A stretch of DNA of 64,000 bases, from NCBI GenBank assembly GCA_965229885.1, contig CBDDJX010000003.1, positions 248,001-312,000 on the forward strand, read 5' to 3'. The translations under genes were made by a program, and so were the position numbers. The notes below the pieces were generated by a model, which saw nothing but the letters and a program-made list of their open reading frames with translations, did no database searches and was not told the origin of the DNA. Shown piece after piece: positions 8,380-16,925 of the stretch; position 1 is the first letter of the stretch, and each line of letters starts with the position of its first letter. Source of the DNA: DATLLJ01 sp965229885 (GTDB lineage Bacteria; Acidobacteriota; Vicinamibacteria; Vicinamibacterales; CAVVIG01).

Positions 8380-8820
8380 CTATACGCCGATGTCCTCCTT
8401 CCATAAGTCGAGGTGCGCGCGAATGAAATCGGACATGAGTCTCAGGCAGGCGGCGTCCTGGAGCACGTCGACGGACACGCCTCGCGACCGGAGAAGCTGC
8501 TCTTCGCCGACAAACGTCTGATTCTCGCCGACGATCACACTAGGAATTCCATACAGCAGTATCGCGCCGCTGCACATCGAACACGGCGACAGCGTCGTGT
8601 ACAGCACACATTCGCGATAGATGGCGGCCGGCTGCCGGCCGGCATTCTCGAGCGCATCCATCTCACCGTGCAGCACCGTGCTCCCGCGCTGCACGCGCCG
8701 ATTGTGGCCGCGCCCGATGATGCGGCCACGATGCACGAGGACTGAGCCGATGGGAATCCCGCCTTCGCGTTCGCCGCGCCGCGCTTCGTCGATCGCCGCC
8801 TGCATGAAGTCGTCGACCAT
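8380..8820 (-). CDS. Cytosine deaminase, fungal FCY1-like nucleoside deaminase
   Basis: 146 residues with the CDA-fold zinc motifs HGEMDALENAGR (zinc His plus catalytic Glu) and SPCSMCSGAILLYGIP (two zinc Cys). The sequence follows yeast cytosine deaminase closely over its whole length: VGENQTFVGEE, LLRSRGVSV and the C-terminal 'W-x-E-D-I-G' (here DLWKEDIGV). Cytosine-to-uracil deamination in pyrimidine salvage is therefore more likely than tRNA adenosine deamination. It is the last gene of the dap operon strand, 12 bp after dapE, and may be co-transcribed with it. Confidence 0.85.
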   Translation of the reverse strand: MVDDFMQAAIDEARRGEREGGIPIGSVLVHRGRIIGRGHNRRVQRGSTVLHGEMDALENAGRQPAAIYRECVLYTTLSPCSMCSGAILLYGIPSVIVGENQTFVGEEQLLRSRGVSVDVLQDAACLRLMSDFIRAHLDLWKEDIGV

Positions 8821-8832
8821 CTCGCGCCGATG

Positions 8833-9849
8833 CTACAGCCGCTCGAGCAACCGTGTCGCGATGGTGACATAGTGATCGACGGCGGCGGACAGTTCGGCCA
8901 GAGACACGGACTCGTCGGACGTATGCGCGCTGTGGATCGAGCCGGGGCCGAACAGCAGCGGCTCTCCCCATTTCGCCAGGAACGGGATATCGGTCGTATA
9001 CGGGAAGACCGCGGTGTCGAAGCCCGGCACAGTGGCCAGACGTACCGGCGGAACTTCGAGAACGTGCTCGATCCGGACGCGCTCTTCCAGGGCGGCGATC
9101 GCCTTCCGAATCACGTCGCCTGCACTCACCGTTCGAAACATCACTTCGGCTTCCGCCGACGGCGAGATGACGTTTGGCACAACGCCTCCGGCAATAAGCC
9201 CCACGGTGTAATGCGTCCGACCGAGAACCGGATCCGCCGGCAGCTCGATCGCCCGGAGCGCCACGAGCGCGTCGATCAGTTTGTCAATCGCCGATTCTCC
9301 GAGCTCGGGTGACGACGAATGCGCCGCGCGCCCCGCGGCTCGGAATTTCAATCGAAGGATGCCGCGCGTTGCCAGGCCCAGCCGGTTGTCGGTCGGCTCG
9401 CCGTCGATCAGAAACCTCGATGATCCGTTCGCGGCCTCGTTGGCGATGCGCGCGCCATCGCTTCCACGCTCCTCGCCAACAACGAACAACAGGCCGACGC
9501 GCGTCTCGCCTGCGCGCCTCAATCTGTCGGCCGCCGCGACCTGCGCGGCGAGAATGCCCTTCGCGTCGCACGCGCCGCGGCCGTACAACCGATCGCCCTC
9601 GATGCGGCTCGGGAAGAACGGCGGGACGCAATCAAAATGCGTCGAGAAGACGACCGACGGCGTGGGGCTGGTCGCCCCGGCAGTGGCAATAATATTGAAT
9701 CGGCCCGCATCGACCGGCTGCTCGGCGACGGTGTAGCCAGTCTGGCGCAGATACGTCGCCAGCCACCGCCCGGCTTCGCCTTCGCGTTCCGTCGTCGAAT
9801 CGATGTCAACAAGCGCACGAGCGAGATCGACGAGGCCTACCGGATCCAC
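8833..9849 (-). CDS. dapE: M20-family deacylase, DapE/ArgE-like (succinyl-diaminopimelate desuccinylase)
   Basis: 338 residues from GTG 9849, which follows a GAGG and overlaps the end of dapD by 13 bp; the frame stays open further upstream, but that part is antisense-like. M20 dimetal motifs are present: FSTHFDCVPPF (metal His and Asp), YGRGACDAKGILAAQ (bridging Asp), FVVGEERGSDGA (catalytic Glu and metal Glu) and a late metal His in GPGSIHSAHTSDESV. The inserted dimerisation domain includes RAAHSSSPELG. Position directly after dapD supports hydrolysis of N-succinyl-LL-diaminopimelate to succinate and LL-DAP; by sequence alone ArgE or a related deacylase cannot be excluded. Confidence 0.85.
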   Translation of the reverse strand: MDPVGLVDLARALVDIDSTTEREGEAGRWLATYLRQTGYTVAEQPVDAGRFNIIATAGATSPTPSVVFSTHFDCVPPFFPSRIEGDRLYGRGACDAKGILAAQVAAADRLRRAGETRVGLLFVVGEERGSDGARIANEAANGSSRFLIDGEPTDNRLGLATRGILRLKFRAAGRAAHSSSPELGESAIDKLIDALVALRAIELPADPVLGRTHYTVGLIAGGVVPNVISPSAEAEVMFRTVSAGDVIRKAIAALEERVRIEHVLEVPPVRLATVPGFDTAVFPYTTDIPFLAKWGEPLLFGPGSIHSAHTSDESVSLAELSAAVDHYVTIATRLLERL

Positions 9850-10679
9850 GCCTCGAGCTCCGTGCGCGTGTCGGTCCGCGAATCGCGGTACTTCACGATG
9901 ACCGGCGTCGCCAGCGCGAGACCCCATTCGGGGCCCTTGCCCGCCGTGACGGCTCTGGCGCCAGGCACGACGACGGCGCCTTCGGGGATGACGAGCGGCC
10001 GGTCGGCGGTCGGGCGAATGATTTCTCCGCGAACAAGGTCATAAACCGGCGTCGATCCGGTCAATACGGTACCGGCGCCTATGACGGCGCGAGCCTTGAT
10101 GACCGCGCCTTCGTAGATTCCGGTATTCCCTCCGATCAGCGCATCGTCCTCGATGATCACCGGCAGCGCGCCGACCGGTTCGATGACGCCGCCAATCTGC
10201 GCACCGGCGCTGACATGGACGCGCGCGCCGACCTGCGCGCACGATCCCACGAGCGCGTGCGAGTCGATGAGCGACTGTTCGCCAATCCACGCGCCGATGT
10301 TCACGTACATCGGCGGCATGCAGATGACGCCCGGCGCCACATACGCGCCGTCCCGAATCGCGGAGCCGCCCGGAACGATGCGGATGCGGGCGGCGAGGCC
10401 TGGACGCTTCAGCGGCAGCGTGTCCTTGTCGTAGAAGGGAAGCTTTCCGTGATCCATCGAGGCGTCGACGATGTCGCCGAACCTGAAGCCGAGGAGAATG
10501 CCCTGCTTCACCCAGGTATTCACGCGCCACCCGCCGGGACTGCCGCCGTCAGGCTCGGCGGCACGCACCGCGCCGGACGACAGCGCGTCCCGCAGCCGCG
10601 CGAACACCGCGCGCGCGGCGTCACGATCGGCCGATGACCCCGCCGCCGCAAGCTCGGTGATTTCGGTCTCGAGGCTCAC
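9837..10679 (-). CDS. dapD: 2,3,4,5-tetrahydropyridine-2,6-dicarboxylate N-succinyltransferase
   Basis: 280 residues. An N-terminal helical domain (ALSSGAVRAAEPDG, WRVNTWVKQGILLGFRFGD) is followed by a left-handed beta-helix of hexapeptide repeats (VAPGVICMPPMYVNIGAWIG, SAGAQIGGVIEPVGALPVII, GAVIKARAVIGAGTVLTGST), as in DapD. The enzyme transfers succinyl from succinyl-CoA to tetrahydrodipicolinate, committing the pathway to the succinylase branch of DAP/lysine synthesis. It starts in an ATGA overlap with dapA and ends in TAG inside the dapE start region, so the three genes are tightly coupled. Confidence 0.95.
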   Translation of the reverse strand: MSLETEITELAAAGSSADRDAARAVFARLRDALSSGAVRAAEPDGGSPGGWRVNTWVKQGILLGFRFGDIVDASMDHGKLPFYDKDTLPLKRPGLAARIRIVPGGSAIRDGAYVAPGVICMPPMYVNIGAWIGEQSLIDSHALVGSCAQVGARVHVSAGAQIGGVIEPVGALPVIIEDDALIGGNTGIYEGAVIKARAVIGAGTVLTGSTPVYDLVRGEIIRPTADRPLVIPEGAVVVPGARAVTAGKGPEWGLALATPVIVKYRDSRTDTRTELEAWIR

Positions 10680-11575
10680 ACGTACGCTCCCGTGACGAGC
10701 CCGAGAGCCTTCAGCACTTTGACGATCCTTTCCTTCGATTCCGGCTTCGGGCCGACGAGCGGCAGGCGATAGGTTTCCTCGACCAGTCCCATCGCCGCCA
10801 TCGCGGCCTTGACCGGGACGGGGTTGGCCTCGATGAAATTGGCGAGCATCAGCGGCATGATGCGGTGATGAATGGCGCGCGCCGCGGCTAAGTCGTTACG
10901 CTCGGCCGCTTCAATCATCCGGGCGACCTCGGACGGCAGTTCGTTCGAGATGACCGAAATGACACCGCGTCCGCCCACCGCCATCAGCGGCAGCGCCATC
11001 GCATCGTCGCCGGACAGCACGAGAAAGTCGGACGGCACGGCGCGGCAGATCTCGCACATCTGCTGCATGTTCCCCGAGGCTTCCTTCACGCCGATGATGT
11101 TCGGAATCGCGGCCAGGCGCAGAAGCGTCGCAACCTCGACGTTCACGCCCGTGCGGCCCGGCACGTTGTAGACCACGATCGGCAGCACCGTGCTCTCGGC
11201 GATCGCGCGGTAATGCTGGTACAGCCCTTCCTGCGTCGGCTTGTTGTAGTACGGCGTCACTGAGAGGAGCCCGCCGGCGCCGGCCCTTGCGAGCTCGCGT
11301 GCAAGCTCAATGACTTCTTTCGTGTTGTAGCCGCCCGCTCCAGCGAGAACTGGGAGCTTGCCGCCGGCTTCCTCGACGAGGATCTCCACGATGCGCCGGC
11401 GCTCGGCCGCCGTGAGCGTCGGATTCTCGCCGGTCGTGCCGCAAGGCGCCAGGAAGTGGATGCCGGCATCGATCTGGCGGCGGCCCAGGCGTCGCACTGC
11501 GGCTTCGTCAAGATCGCCGCTCCGCGTGAACGGCGTGACGAGCGCCGTGCCGGCGCCAGTAAATGGCGTTCTCAT
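10676..11575 (-). CDS. dapA: 4-hydroxy-tetrahydrodipicolinate synthase
   Basis: 299 residues. TIM-barrel DHDPS signatures: GTALVTPFTRSGDLDE, PCGTTGENPTLTAAERRRI, the catalytic-tyrosine region VVYNVPGRTGVN and the Schiff-base lysine in NIIGVKEASGNMQQ. It condenses pyruvate with aspartate semialdehyde, the first committed step to DAP and lysine. It lies third in the asd-dapB-dapA-dapD-dapE order and overlaps dapD by 4 bp (ATGA). Confidence 0.96.
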   Translation of the reverse strand: MRTPFTGAGTALVTPFTRSGDLDEAAVRRLGRRQIDAGIHFLAPCGTTGENPTLTAAERRRIVEILVEEAGGKLPVLAGAGGYNTKEVIELARELARAGAGGLLSVTPYYNKPTQEGLYQHYRAIAESTVLPIVVYNVPGRTGVNVEVATLLRLAAIPNIIGVKEASGNMQQMCEICRAVPSDFLVLSGDDAMALPLMAVGGRGVISVISNELPSEVARMIEAAERNDLAAARAIHHRIMPLMLANFIEANPVPVKAAMAAMGLVEETYRLPLVGPKPESKERIVKVLKALGLVTGAYV

Positions 11576-11595
11576 GGTGTAACCCCAATCGTGAA

Positions 11596-11676
11596 ACCAC
11601 GATCAGCGCAGAGTTCACTAAGCACGCAGAGTAATCGCATTCTCTGCGAACTCGGCGGTCTCTGCGTTGAATTTCG
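11596..11676. repeat. CGCAGAG-type intergenic repeat between dapB and dapA
   Basis: The 109-bp dapB-dapA spacer contains repeated CGCAGAG/CTCTGCG words (GCGCAGAGTTC, CACGCAGAG, TCTCTGCGAACTC, TCTCTGCGTTG) that can pair with each other on either strand. Similar short 'cgcagag / cacgaag' purine-rich words occur in the asd 5' leader (13467-13520). I infer a dispersed intergenic repeat; it could fold in the mRNA between the two genes and affect processing. Confidence 0.45.
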
Positions 11677-11684
11677 TATCCACC

Positions 11685-12389
11685 TCATAATCCCAGCACA
11701 TCGCGCATCGTGAACCAGCCCCTCCGGCCCTTGACCCACAGCGCGGCCGTCAGCGCCCCGCGCGCGAACGCGCTCCGATCCCGGGCCGTGTGCGTCAGCG
11801 TAATCGTTTCGGCCGGGCCGTCGAAGCCAACCGTGTGCGTGCCTGGAATCTGGCCCGCGCGCGTCGACGAGACGTCGATGGGGCGCACGAACCCCGCCTG
11901 GTGCATCGCGCCCTTGAGGTGCAAAGCGGTGCCTGAGGGCGCGTCCTTTTTCGCGTGATGGTGCGCCTCGTGCAGGTACGCGCTGAAATCACTTTGGGCG
12001 GCAAAGAGTTTTGCCGCGTGCGCGACAACGGCCTCGAAGACGACGACGCCAGTCGAGAAATTCGGCGCGGCCACGATGCCGACGCCGGCTTCGCCGATGA
12101 TCTTGCGCAGCTCCGGCTCGTGCGAACCCCAGCCGGTCGTGCCGACGACGACATTGAAGCCCCGCCGAGCCAGCGCCGGCACGTTGGTCATGACGGCGTC
12201 GGGCGAGGAGAAATCGACGGCGACATCTACCCCAGGTACCCCAGGCACGCCGGCCCAGCGCTCCGAATCGACATCGTCCTTGCCGACCAGCGGATCGACG
12301 ATCCCCGCGATCTCGCACCCGTACTCGCCGGCCAGGCTTTCAACCAGCTTGCCCATGCGGCCGTAGCCGACCAACAAGATCCCTGTCAC
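11685..12389 (-). CDS. dapB: 4-hydroxy-tetrahydrodipicolinate reductase
   Basis: 234 residues, shorter than E. coli DapB (about 270) but with both domains. The N-terminal nucleotide fold is ILLVGYGRMGKLVESLAG; the catalytic block is EAHHHAKKDAPSGTALHLKG, where the histidine pair and lysines match the DapB active site; VAVDFSSPDAV and GTTGWGSHEPEL are also typical. It reduces the dapA product with NAD(P)H. It sits 28 bp downstream of asd on the same strand. Confidence 0.95.
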   Translation of the reverse strand: MTGILLVGYGRMGKLVESLAGEYGCEIAGIVDPLVGKDDVDSERWAGVPGVPGVDVAVDFSSPDAVMTNVPALARRGFNVVVGTTGWGSHEPELRKIIGEAGVGIVAAPNFSTGVVVFEAVVAHAAKLFAAQSDFSAYLHEAHHHAKKDAPSGTALHLKGAMHQAGFVRPIDVSSTRAGQIPGTHTVGFDGPAETITLTHTARDRSAFARGALTAALWVKGRRGWFTMRDVLGL

Positions 12390-12417
12390 GACGAACTCTC
12401 CACCACACTCGTCGTCG

Positions 12418-13461
12418 TCACCACAATCCCTCTCGATGCATCAGCTCGGCGTTGAGAATCGCGGCGCCGGCCGCTCCTCGAATCGTGTTGTGGCCGAGCG
12501 CGATGAACTTGTAGTCGAACAGCGAGCACGGACGTAGCCGACCAACGCTGACGGCCATGCCGCGGCTGCGATCGACGTCGAGCGTCGGCTGCGGCCGGTT
12601 GCGTTCGGTCAGGTAGACTACCGGCTGCGCGGGCGCCGACGGCAGGCCAAGCTGCTGCGGCTTGCCCTTGAACGAGTTGAACGCGTCAATGATCGCTTCG
12701 GCAGGCGGGCGGTTGGTCAACGCGACCGAAATCGACTCGGTGTGTCCATCGTGCACTGGCACGCGCGTGGTGGTCGCGCTCACCGTGACGGGATGCGGAT
12801 CGACGCGCTTGTCGCCGTAGCAGCCGAGAATCTTCCTGGTCTCCGTCTCGATCTTATGCTCTTCCCCGTCGATGAACGGAATCACGTTGCCCAGGATGTC
12901 CCACGAGGCCACGCCAGGATACCCGGCGCCCGATATCGCCTGGAGCGTCGTGATCATGGCGCTCTTCAAGCCGAACGGCCGAAGCGGCGCCAGCGCCATC
13001 GAGAGCACGACGGTCGAGCAGTTCGGGTTCGTCACGATGCGGCCCTTCCAGCCGCGGGAAGCGGCCTGCACGCCGAGGAGCGCGAGATGGTCCGCGTTGA
13101 TCTCCGGGATGAGGAGCGGGACGTCGGCCTCCATCCGATAGTTCTTCGAGTTGCTGATGATGAAGTGGCCGGCCTGCGCGAACGCGCCTTCGATCTCGCC
13201 GGCCACCGATGAATCGAGCCCCGAGAACACCAGCTTCGGCGCGCGGTCTGGAGTCGCCGCGTCGACCATCAGGCGCGCGACGTCATTAGGCAGCGGCGCC
13301 GACAGACGCCACGCGGCGGCGTCCTGATAGACCTTGCCTTCCGAACGCTGGCTGGCGCCGAGCCACTTGACCTTGAACCAGGGATGGTTCGCAAGCAGGG
13401 CGATGAATTGCTGGCCGACCGCACCGGTCGCGCCGAGAATGCCGATCTCTATCTGGCTCAT
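12418..13461 (-). CDS. asd: Aspartate-semialdehyde dehydrogenase, archaeal/fungal type
   Basis: 347 residues. N-terminal nucleotide-binding [17 protein letters not shown], catalytic cysteine in [17 protein letters not shown], and an acid/base histidine in [13 protein letters not shown]. The overall pattern ([40 protein letters not shown]) is that of the archaeal/fungal-type Asd group rather than the E. coli type. It makes the branch-point metabolite for lysine/DAP, threonine and methionine. It is the first structural gene of the operon and is preceded by the leader described at 13525-13702. Confidence 0.95.
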   Translation of the reverse strand: MSQIEIGILGATGAVGQQFIALLANHPWFKVKWLGASQRSEGKVYQDAAAWRLSAPLPNDVARLMVDAATPDRAPKLVFSGLDSSVAGEIEGAFAQAGHFIISNSKNYRMEADVPLLIPEINADHLALLGVQAASRGWKGRIVTNPNCSTVVLSMALAPLRPFGLKSAMITTLQAISGAGYPGVASWDILGNVIPFIDGEEHKIETETRKILGCYGDKRVDPHPVTVSATTTRVPVHDGHTESISVALTNRPPAEAIIDAFNSFKGKPQQLGLPSAPAQPVVYLTERNRPQPTLDVDRSRGMAVSVGRLRPCSLFDYKFIALGHNTIRGAAGAAILNAELMHREGLW

Positions 13462-13524
13462 CGTCGTGTCCTTCGTTCCTCTCTTCGTGTTCTGTGTTCC
13501 GTCTTCGTGTTCTTCACGTGATCC

Positions 13525-13560
13525 AAAAAAAAGCCGACTCGGTCAAGAACCGTGTCGGCT
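13525..13560 (-). terminator. Intrinsic terminator in the asd leader (putative attenuator)
   Basis: On the minus strand an 11-bp stem with one T-T mismatch (AGCCGACACGGT paired with ACCGAGTCGGCT, 5-nt loop at 13544-13548) is followed immediately by eight U (plus-strand A run at 13525-13532). The U tract exists only on the minus side, so it terminates leftward transcripts just before asd, 64 bp upstream of its start codon. Its 5' arm CGACACGG (13550-13557) is perfectly complementary to CCGTGTCG inside the leader ORF (13608-13615). Confidence 0.8.
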
Positions 13561-13584
13561 GCTATGGCTCGATGAATCCTGGAA

Positions 13585-13665
13585 TCAGTCGTCGAGCACA
13601 CATGCGGCGACACGGCCGCCCCGCTTCAGGCCGCTTCGCTTTCGCGTGTCGAACATCGTCCGCAT
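13585..13665 (-). CDS. Putative 26-residue leader peptide of the asd-dap operon
   Basis: Between the promoter and the terminator, ATG at 13665 opens a 26-codon frame starting MRTMFDTRK and ending VLDD before TGA at 13585-13587. The first nine codons include two Met, two Thr, one Asp and one Lys (aspartate-family amino acids); a second Lys codon follows at 14. Codons 5-7 contain CGACACG, which pairs with CGTGTCG later in the same ORF. This matches the layout of ribosome-mediated attenuation. The first ATG lies only 9 bases after the -10 box, so translation may be leaderless or begin at the second ATG (13656). Confidence 0.5.
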   Translation of the reverse strand: MRTMFDTRKRSGLKRGGRVAACVLDD

Positions 13666-13674
13666 GGGCCGTTC

Positions 13675-13702
13675 AGTATAGCATGGAGCGCCGATGCTTC
13701 AA
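13675..13702 (-). promoter_or_regulatory. Sigma70-type promoter of the asd-dap operon
   Basis: Reading leftward: -35 TTGAAG (13697-13702), 16-bp spacer, -10 TATACT (13675-13680). Transcription would start near the leader ATG. It overlaps the first codons of the divergent hydrolase gene. Confidence 0.6.
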
Positions 13703-14752
13703 GCCTTCTTCCATGCGTGGGAACGCCGGCTCGCCTCCGTCACCACCGATCGCCTCGTCCGGCCCTTCGAGTGGGGACTCGAGTGGATTCCGCACAACGG
13801 TCACCAGCATCAGGACCCGCGCGACACCCTGCGCGACTGGGTCTCGCACGTGATGTCGGACACGGACGGGTTCTTTACTCCACCGCCGACGAGCGACTAT
13901 CACTTCGAGGCGGAAGCCGACGGAAGCGGGCACCTGACATTTCTGAGTGCGCTCGTCACGCCCCATCCCGACAACAACGTGGTGCGCTGCCGCCTGTTCC
14001 CGGCTCGACACCAACGCCCGGGGCGGAGGCCCCGCGGGAGGCAGCACAGCCCTGCGGTGCTGGTCATGCCGCAATGGAACGCCGACCCTGGGGGCCACGT
14101 CGGGTTGTGCCGCCTGCTCGCGTGGAACGGCATGAGCGCGCTGCGCCTCAGTCTCCCCTACCACGACCAGCGGATGCCGCCCGAGCTTCACCGCGCCGAT
14201 TACATCGTCAGCGCCAACGTCGCGCGCACCGTGCAGGTCTGCCGCCAGGCGGTGCTCGATGCGCGACGGGCGATTGCCTGGCTCGCCTCGCAAGGCTACG
14301 ACCGCATCGGCATTCTCGGTACGAGCCTCGGCTCCTGCCTCGCGCTGCTCACAACGGCGCACGAGCCGCTTATTCGGGCCGAGGCGCTCAATCACATCTC
14401 GCCGCAGTTTGCCGACGTGGTATGGCGCGGCCTGTCGACCCGCCACGTGCGCGAGGGGCTCGAGGGACATATCGAGCTCGAGCTCCTGCGGGAGCTGTGG
14501 AAACCGATCAGCCCGCAGTGGTACATTGACCGCCTGCGCGATCGGCAGACGCTGCTCGTGTACGCGCGGTACGATCTCACCTTTCCGCCCGATCTGTCTG
14601 AAGATCTCGTGCGTGCATTCCGGCAAGGCGGCATCGCTCACGACGTGGCGGTTCTGCGCTGCGGTCACTACAGCACCGGGAAGGCGCCGTTCAAGTTCGT
14701 CGACAGCTGGGTGCTTACGAGCTTCTTGAAAAAGACGTTGCTTAAGCCCTGA
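13694..14752 (+). CDS. Alpha/beta hydrolase (ABHD18/DUF2048-like)
   Basis: 352 residues. The nucleophile elbow is IGILGTSLGSCLALLTTAHE (G-T-S-L-G), preceded by AWLASQGYD as in alpha/beta hydrolases; an acid (YARYDLTFPPDLSEDL) and a late His (RCGHYSTGKAPF) complete a plausible Ser-Asp-His triad. The N-terminal half (WIPHNGHQHQDP, FFTPPPTSDYHFEAE, RCRLFPARH) and QWNADPGGHVGLCRLLAWNG resemble the ABHD18-like group. No signal peptide. The substrate is unknown. It is divergent from the asd operon; its start region contains that operon's promoter. Confidence 0.8.
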   Translation: MLQAFFHAWERRLASVTTDRLVRPFEWGLEWIPHNGHQHQDPRDTLRDWVSHVMSDTDGFFTPPPTSDYHFEAEADGSGHLTFLSALVTPHPDNNVVRCRLFPARHQRPGRRPRGRQHSPAVLVMPQWNADPGGHVGLCRLLAWNGMSALRLSLPYHDQRMPPELHRADYIVSANVARTVQVCRQAVLDARRAIAWLASQGYDRIGILGTSLGSCLALLTTAHEPLIRAEALNHISPQFADVVWRGLSTRHVREGLEGHIELELLRELWKPISPQWYIDRLRDRQTLLVYARYDLTFPPDLSEDLVRAFRQGGIAHDVAVLRCGHYSTGKAPFKFVDSWVLTSFLKKTLLKP

Positions 14753-14761
14753 ACCCTACAA

Positions 14762-15530
14762 TCACACCTCGAGCACGATCTTTCCGAAGTGTTCGGACGC
14801 CTCCAGCCGCAGCTGCGCCTCAGCCGCATCGGCGAGCAGAAACGTCCGGTCGATGACCGGCTTGAGCTGCCCAGCGAAGAAGCACTGAGCCGCGCGCAGC
14901 AGTTCGCCTTTGGTGCCGACGTACGTCCCGAGCAGCGACAACTGCTTTCCGAACAAGGCCCGAAGATCGATTCCGACCTGGGGGCCGGTCGTGGCGCCGC
15001 ACGTCACCAGGCGGCCGCCGCGCGCCAGCGAGCGCACGCCCTTGGCCCACGTCGCGTCGCCAACATGTTCGACGACGACGTCGACGCCGCGCCGGTTCGT
15101 GAGGCGCATGATCTCCGCGGCCACGTCCTGCTTGCGATGGTGAATGACGTCGTACGCCCCCGAGGTGCGCGCGCGTTCAAGCTTCTCGTCCGAGCCCGCG
15201 GTCGCGAACACGCGAGCGCCGTGCAGGACCGCGATCTGGATGGCGGCCTGGCCGCCGCCGCTGTCGGCGGCCAGCACCAGCACATCCCCACGGCGCTTCA
15301 ACTGCGGGCGCGGCTGAGGCAGCGATTTCACCCGCCACATCGCTGCCCGAGATGTGCGGCATCGGGATCGCGACCTTCTCGAGCCCGCGCCGCTCCCACA
15401 CGTCCAGGAAATTCAGGGCGCAGGCGCGCACTCGGATCAGCACCTCGCCGGGCTTGAGCTCCGGCTCGGGTGTTTCCTCGTACCGCAGGACCTCGAGTCC
15501 GTCGTGCTCGTGGAATCTGACGGTTTTCAT
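14762..15530 (-). pseudogene. Zinc-binding alcohol dehydrogenase/quinone oxidoreductase, internally deleted
   Basis: The N-terminal frame from ATG 15530 gives MKTVRFHEHDGLEVLRYEET and an intact GroES-like start up to PHISGSDVAGE. Then about 80-100 residues usual for MDR proteins are missing, and a different frame continues RRGDVLVLAADSGGGQAAIQ, GARVFATAGSDEKLERA and GLFGK-type regions to the C-terminal ASEHFGKIVLEV. The coenzyme-binding GxGxxG is DSGGGQ. The deletion junction is around 15300-15345 and also shifts the frame, so no functional enzyme is expected. Confidence 0.85.
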
Positions 15531-15545
15531 ACAGAGAACGGTGGA

Positions 15546-16925
15546 TCAGAAGGCGTCCGGGGACAAGACGAGCGGGTCGCCAAGTCCAAGACGGCCGAGG
15601 TCGGCGCCGACCGCGTCGTAGTCGCCGACGACGACCGTGGTGAGGCGCGAGGGGTGCAGATGGCGCGCCATCGCGACCGTCACGTCCCCGGTCGTCAGCC
15701 GCTCGATCCGCGGAACGAACTCGGCGAAATAGGTGTCGGGCAGGTCGTACAGCGCAAGCTGAGTGGCGGCGCGCGCAATCTGATCGGCCGTCTCGAAGTT
15801 GCGCGCGTAGCCGCGCGTCAGCGACGCGGACGCCAGCCGCAGCTCCTCCTCGGTGATGGGCCGCGTACTGACCATTGCCGATATCTCGCCGATTGATTCC
15901 TCGATCGATTGCGCCGTGGCGCTCGTCTGGACGCCGACCTGCAGCACGAATGGACCGGGGCGGCGGCGGAATTCAAACGCCGTGCGCGCGCCGTAGGTGA
16001 AGCCTTTGTCCTCGCGCAGGTTCAGGTTGATGCGGCTGCTGAACTGGCCGCCAAGCACCATGTTCGCCGTCACCAGCGCGTGATAATCGGGCGTGTTGCG
16101 CGCGACGGCGACGTGGCCAATCCGCAGCTCGGACTGGGGCACATGCGCGCGGGGGACGATGCTCAGCCGAGGCGGGTGCGGGAGTCCCGGATCGCCAGGC
16201 TCGCCGTCGGCGGCCGCTCCGCGCCACCCGCCGAACACCTCGAGCGCCAGCTGATGGATGGTGTCATGATCGCAGTCTCCGACCGCAATCAGCGTGGCTG
16301 CCGACGGCCGAATCGCCCGCTCGTGAAACGATCGGACATCGTCGACGGTCATCGACGCGAGCGAGAGCTCAGTGCCGATCGGTGAGTGACCGTACGGATG
16401 TTCGCCGTAGATCAGACTGATAAAAGCGCGGTCGGCAATCGCCGACGGTACGTCCCGAAGCTGCGTCAGCCGGTGCAGACGCAATTGCCGCACACGCGCC
16501 ACGTCGCCGTCTCTCATCGCCGGCCGGACGACGACCTCGGCGAGCAGTGCCAGGGCCCGGTGGGCAAAGCGCGCCAGGACGGTGAAGCCGGCCACGATAC
16601 CATCCGACCCGATGTCGGTCTCGAGTTGCGTGCCGAGCCGCGCGATGGCCTCGTGTATCTCAATCGCCGACCGGTCGCCGCTCCCTTCGTCGAGCATGTC
16701 GGCCGTCATCGCGGCGAGGCCGTGCTTTCCCACGGGATCGGTCGATGCCCCACTCCGGATCAGCAGGGAAAACGCCACGACCGGGACCGCAACGTGGCGC
16801 ACGGTCCACACGTTCAGGCCGCTCGGCAGCGCCGACTTCTCGATCGTGGGAAAACTGACGGGCCCGGACGGCCCCGGTTCGGGCAGCCGCGAGCGATCGA
16901 TCGTGACGAGACGCCCGACCTTCAC
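15546..16925 (-). CDS. M16-family peptidase homologue without catalytic motif
   Basis: 459 residues with the two M16 half-domains (DPVGKHGLAAMTADMLDEGS; late VVVGDYDAVGADLGRLG). The HxxEH zinc motif expected after 'g.aa....l' is absent (HGLAAMTADML), as in the structural partner of two-subunit M16 peptidases. It overlaps the upstream catalytic M16 gene by 4 bp, so the two probably form a heterodimer. RLNLREDKGFTYG-type regions (RINLNLREDKGFTYGARTAF) support correct folding of the R/Y-containing C-terminal half that helps bind peptide. No signal peptide is obvious. Confidence 0.88.
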   Translation of the reverse strand: MKVGRLVTIDRSRLPEPGPSGPVSFPTIEKSALPSGLNVWTVRHVAVPVVAFSLLIRSGASTDPVGKHGLAAMTADMLDEGSGDRSAIEIHEAIARLGTQLETDIGSDGIVAGFTVLARFAHRALALLAEVVVRPAMRDGDVARVRQLRLHRLTQLRDVPSAIADRAFISLIYGEHPYGHSPIGTELSLASMTVDDVRSFHERAIRPSAATLIAVGDCDHDTIHQLALEVFGGWRGAAADGEPGDPGLPHPPRLSIVPRAHVPQSELRIGHVAVARNTPDYHALVTANMVLGGQFSSRINLNLREDKGFTYGARTAFEFRRRPGPFVLQVGVQTSATAQSIEESIGEISAMVSTRPITEEELRLASASLTRGYARNFETADQIARAATQLALYDLPDTYFAEFVPRIERLTTGDVTVAMARHLHPSRLTTVVVGDYDAVGADLGRLGLGDPLVLSPDAF

